The notes beneath the pieces are model-generated. The model did no database searches, was not told the DNA's origin, and saw only the letters and a list, made by a program, of their open reading frames with translations. From contig CAKURH010000020.1 in NCBI GenBank assembly GCA_934675625.1, positions 1 to 41,862 on the forward strand: a stretch of 41,862 nucleotides of DNA, given 5' to 3'. Position 1 is the first letter of the stretch. Every line of letters starts with the position of its first letter. Below, piece after piece: positions 41,158 to 41,862 of this stretch. The stretch is from an uncultured Kiritimatiellota bacterium (lineage in GTDB: Bacteria > Verrucomicrobiota > Kiritimatiellia > RFP12 > UBA1067). The position numbers and the translations under genes were made by a program.

Positions 41158-41732
41158 TCTTTCGACGATTTCAGGCATATTCCCTCCATGAAAGAGTCAT
41201 ATCTCTCTTGCACGACAACACGCAAAGAGCCGTTCCCATGCGCAACCAACAGCAAGTCGTTGCCGCCATTATAGTACAGCATCCAATGGTCAGCCAAAGG
41301 CGCATAGACAGACACAAAATTTGCCTTGCTGCGCCCGTAACGCCGACACACGTCCTCAGCAGGGACGTCATGCCCTCCATTCTGGACACGCACACGGATT
41401 CGCTCAAGGCAGAAGTCCGCCGTATCGACAAAGACGTAGGCTATCGTAACTTCATAGCCGCGCGCCTTCGCCCGCTTAAGCATTCCGACATACCCCGTGC
41501 CAGACAAGGTAGACTCGATGGCGAACGACACACCTTGCGCCATCAAGTCGTCGATTCGTTGAAGCGTCTCCCGTCCAGCCTGGATCCGAGCGGCAGGCGG
41601 ATTGGTCGGATTTAATTCAGCGGCAATGTCATCAGGATTGACATAGACGATGCCTTCCGTCGGCAAAAGCACCTTCGCAATCGTGCTTTTGCCGCTTCCG
41701 TTCGCTCCGGCAAGAATATAAAGCCGCTTCAT
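41154..41732 (-). CDS. Zeta-toxin-family P-loop kinase
   Basis: 192 residues. Walker A is GANGSGKST (about 9-17). Next come VNPDDIAAELNP and the substrate-side motif FAIESTLSG, with a basic segment DFCLERIRVRVQNGGHDVP... VCRRYGRSKANF like the arginine-bearing lid of zeta kinases. Plasmid zeta toxins phosphorylate UDP-N-acetylglucosamine and block peptidoglycan synthesis; chromosomal relatives are less well understood. No epsilon-type antitoxin lies upstream; instead a 47-residue gene overlaps its 3' end. The ATG is 9 nt after TATACT, so it is probably leaderless. Confidence 0.88.
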   Translation of the reverse strand: MKRLYILAGANGSGKSTIAKVLLPTEGIVYVNPDDIAAELNPTNPPAARIQAGRETLQRIDDLMAQGVSFAIESTLSGTGYVGMLKRAKARGYEVTIAYVFVDTADFCLERIRVRVQNGGHDVPAEDVCRRYGRSKANFVSVYAPLADHWMLYYNGGNDLLLVAHGNGSLRVVVQERYDSFMEGICLKSSKE

Positions 41733-41741
41733 TTGCCTGTA

Positions 41742-41750
41742 AGTATAGCA
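41742..41750 (-). promoter_or_regulatory. Extended -10 promoter of the zeta-toxin unit
   Basis: Leftward ATATGCTATACT region with TGC before TATACT, 9 nt before the ATG at 41732. From here to 41862 no gene is seen; the last bases (TATACTATAATATA) are AT-rich and promoter-like. Confidence 0.55.
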
Positions 41751-41862
41751 TATTTTGGCACCTGTGTTGCACCTACTGCGAATACGCCGGGTGCACCGAG
41801 ATATTTATGCAGCCACCCCACATTTCCCGCTTGATTTTCGCATACGCATATACTATAATATA

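Overview
This is a GC-rich bacterial chromosome segment, probably from the PVC group and most likely Kiritimatiellota or a related Verrucomicrobiota lineage. That placement is an inference. It rests on large secreted glycoside hydrolases without any SusC/SusD pair, secreted LamG, LVIVD and beta-helix proteins, and a housekeeping set that does not look like Proteobacteria or Bacteroidota. I see no rRNA, tRNA, phage, transposase or CRISPR array. Almost every long antisense reading frame is a shadow caused by high GC.

Layout. (1) 1-7495: a leftward operon of GH31 glycosidase, LamG protein, LVIVD beta-propeller protein and the start of another secreted protein. It diverges from a rightward NarL-type two-component system across a strikingly symmetric 89-bp promoter region. 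(2) 7520-18843: leftward housekeeping genes, namely a uridine-kinase-like protein, nadK, tex, a zinc-ribbon/EIIA fusion, uvrC, tatA, an NhaC-type antiporter, recJ and a branched-chain aminotransferase. (3) 19347-24018: a GntR-LacI regulator, an SDR dehydrogenase, an RluA-type pseudouridine synthase, a tandem-PAS protein and queA. (4) 24046-40011: a carbohydrate-degradation locus. It holds a GH2 beta-galactosidase, a deacetylase-GH106 fusion, a three-part GH99-tail/esterase/beta-helix fusion, a surface beta-helix protein and a GH99/WbsX-like protein. A divergent XylR-like regulator and a GH36 alpha-galactosidase complete it. (5) 40016-41862: a repeat-riddled truncated gene, a 30-bp perfect palindrome, and a zeta-toxin-like kinase with a tiny overlapping partner gene.

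Working together. The enzyme set (alpha- and beta-galactosidase, alpha-rhamnosidase, deacetylase, esterase and a GH110-like beta-helix) fits removal of acetyl, galactosyl and rhamnosyl groups from a complex polysaccharide such as a pectin or algal/host glycan. Each of the two enzyme operons is divergent from a sensor or regulator. Many promoters share an extended -10 (about TTTGNTATAAT), and in at least nine cases the start codon lies only 6-12 nt downstream, so leaderless translation appears common.

Most unusual signals: a dispersed hairpin repeat whose 51-bp core occurs three times, with its only two differences forming a compensatory base-pair change; a palindromic CGTG repeat inserted in frame in the beta-galactosidase gene; a uvrC whose only plausible start is CTG; a leaderless 12-codon leader ORF coupled to nadK; and several unusual domain fusions.
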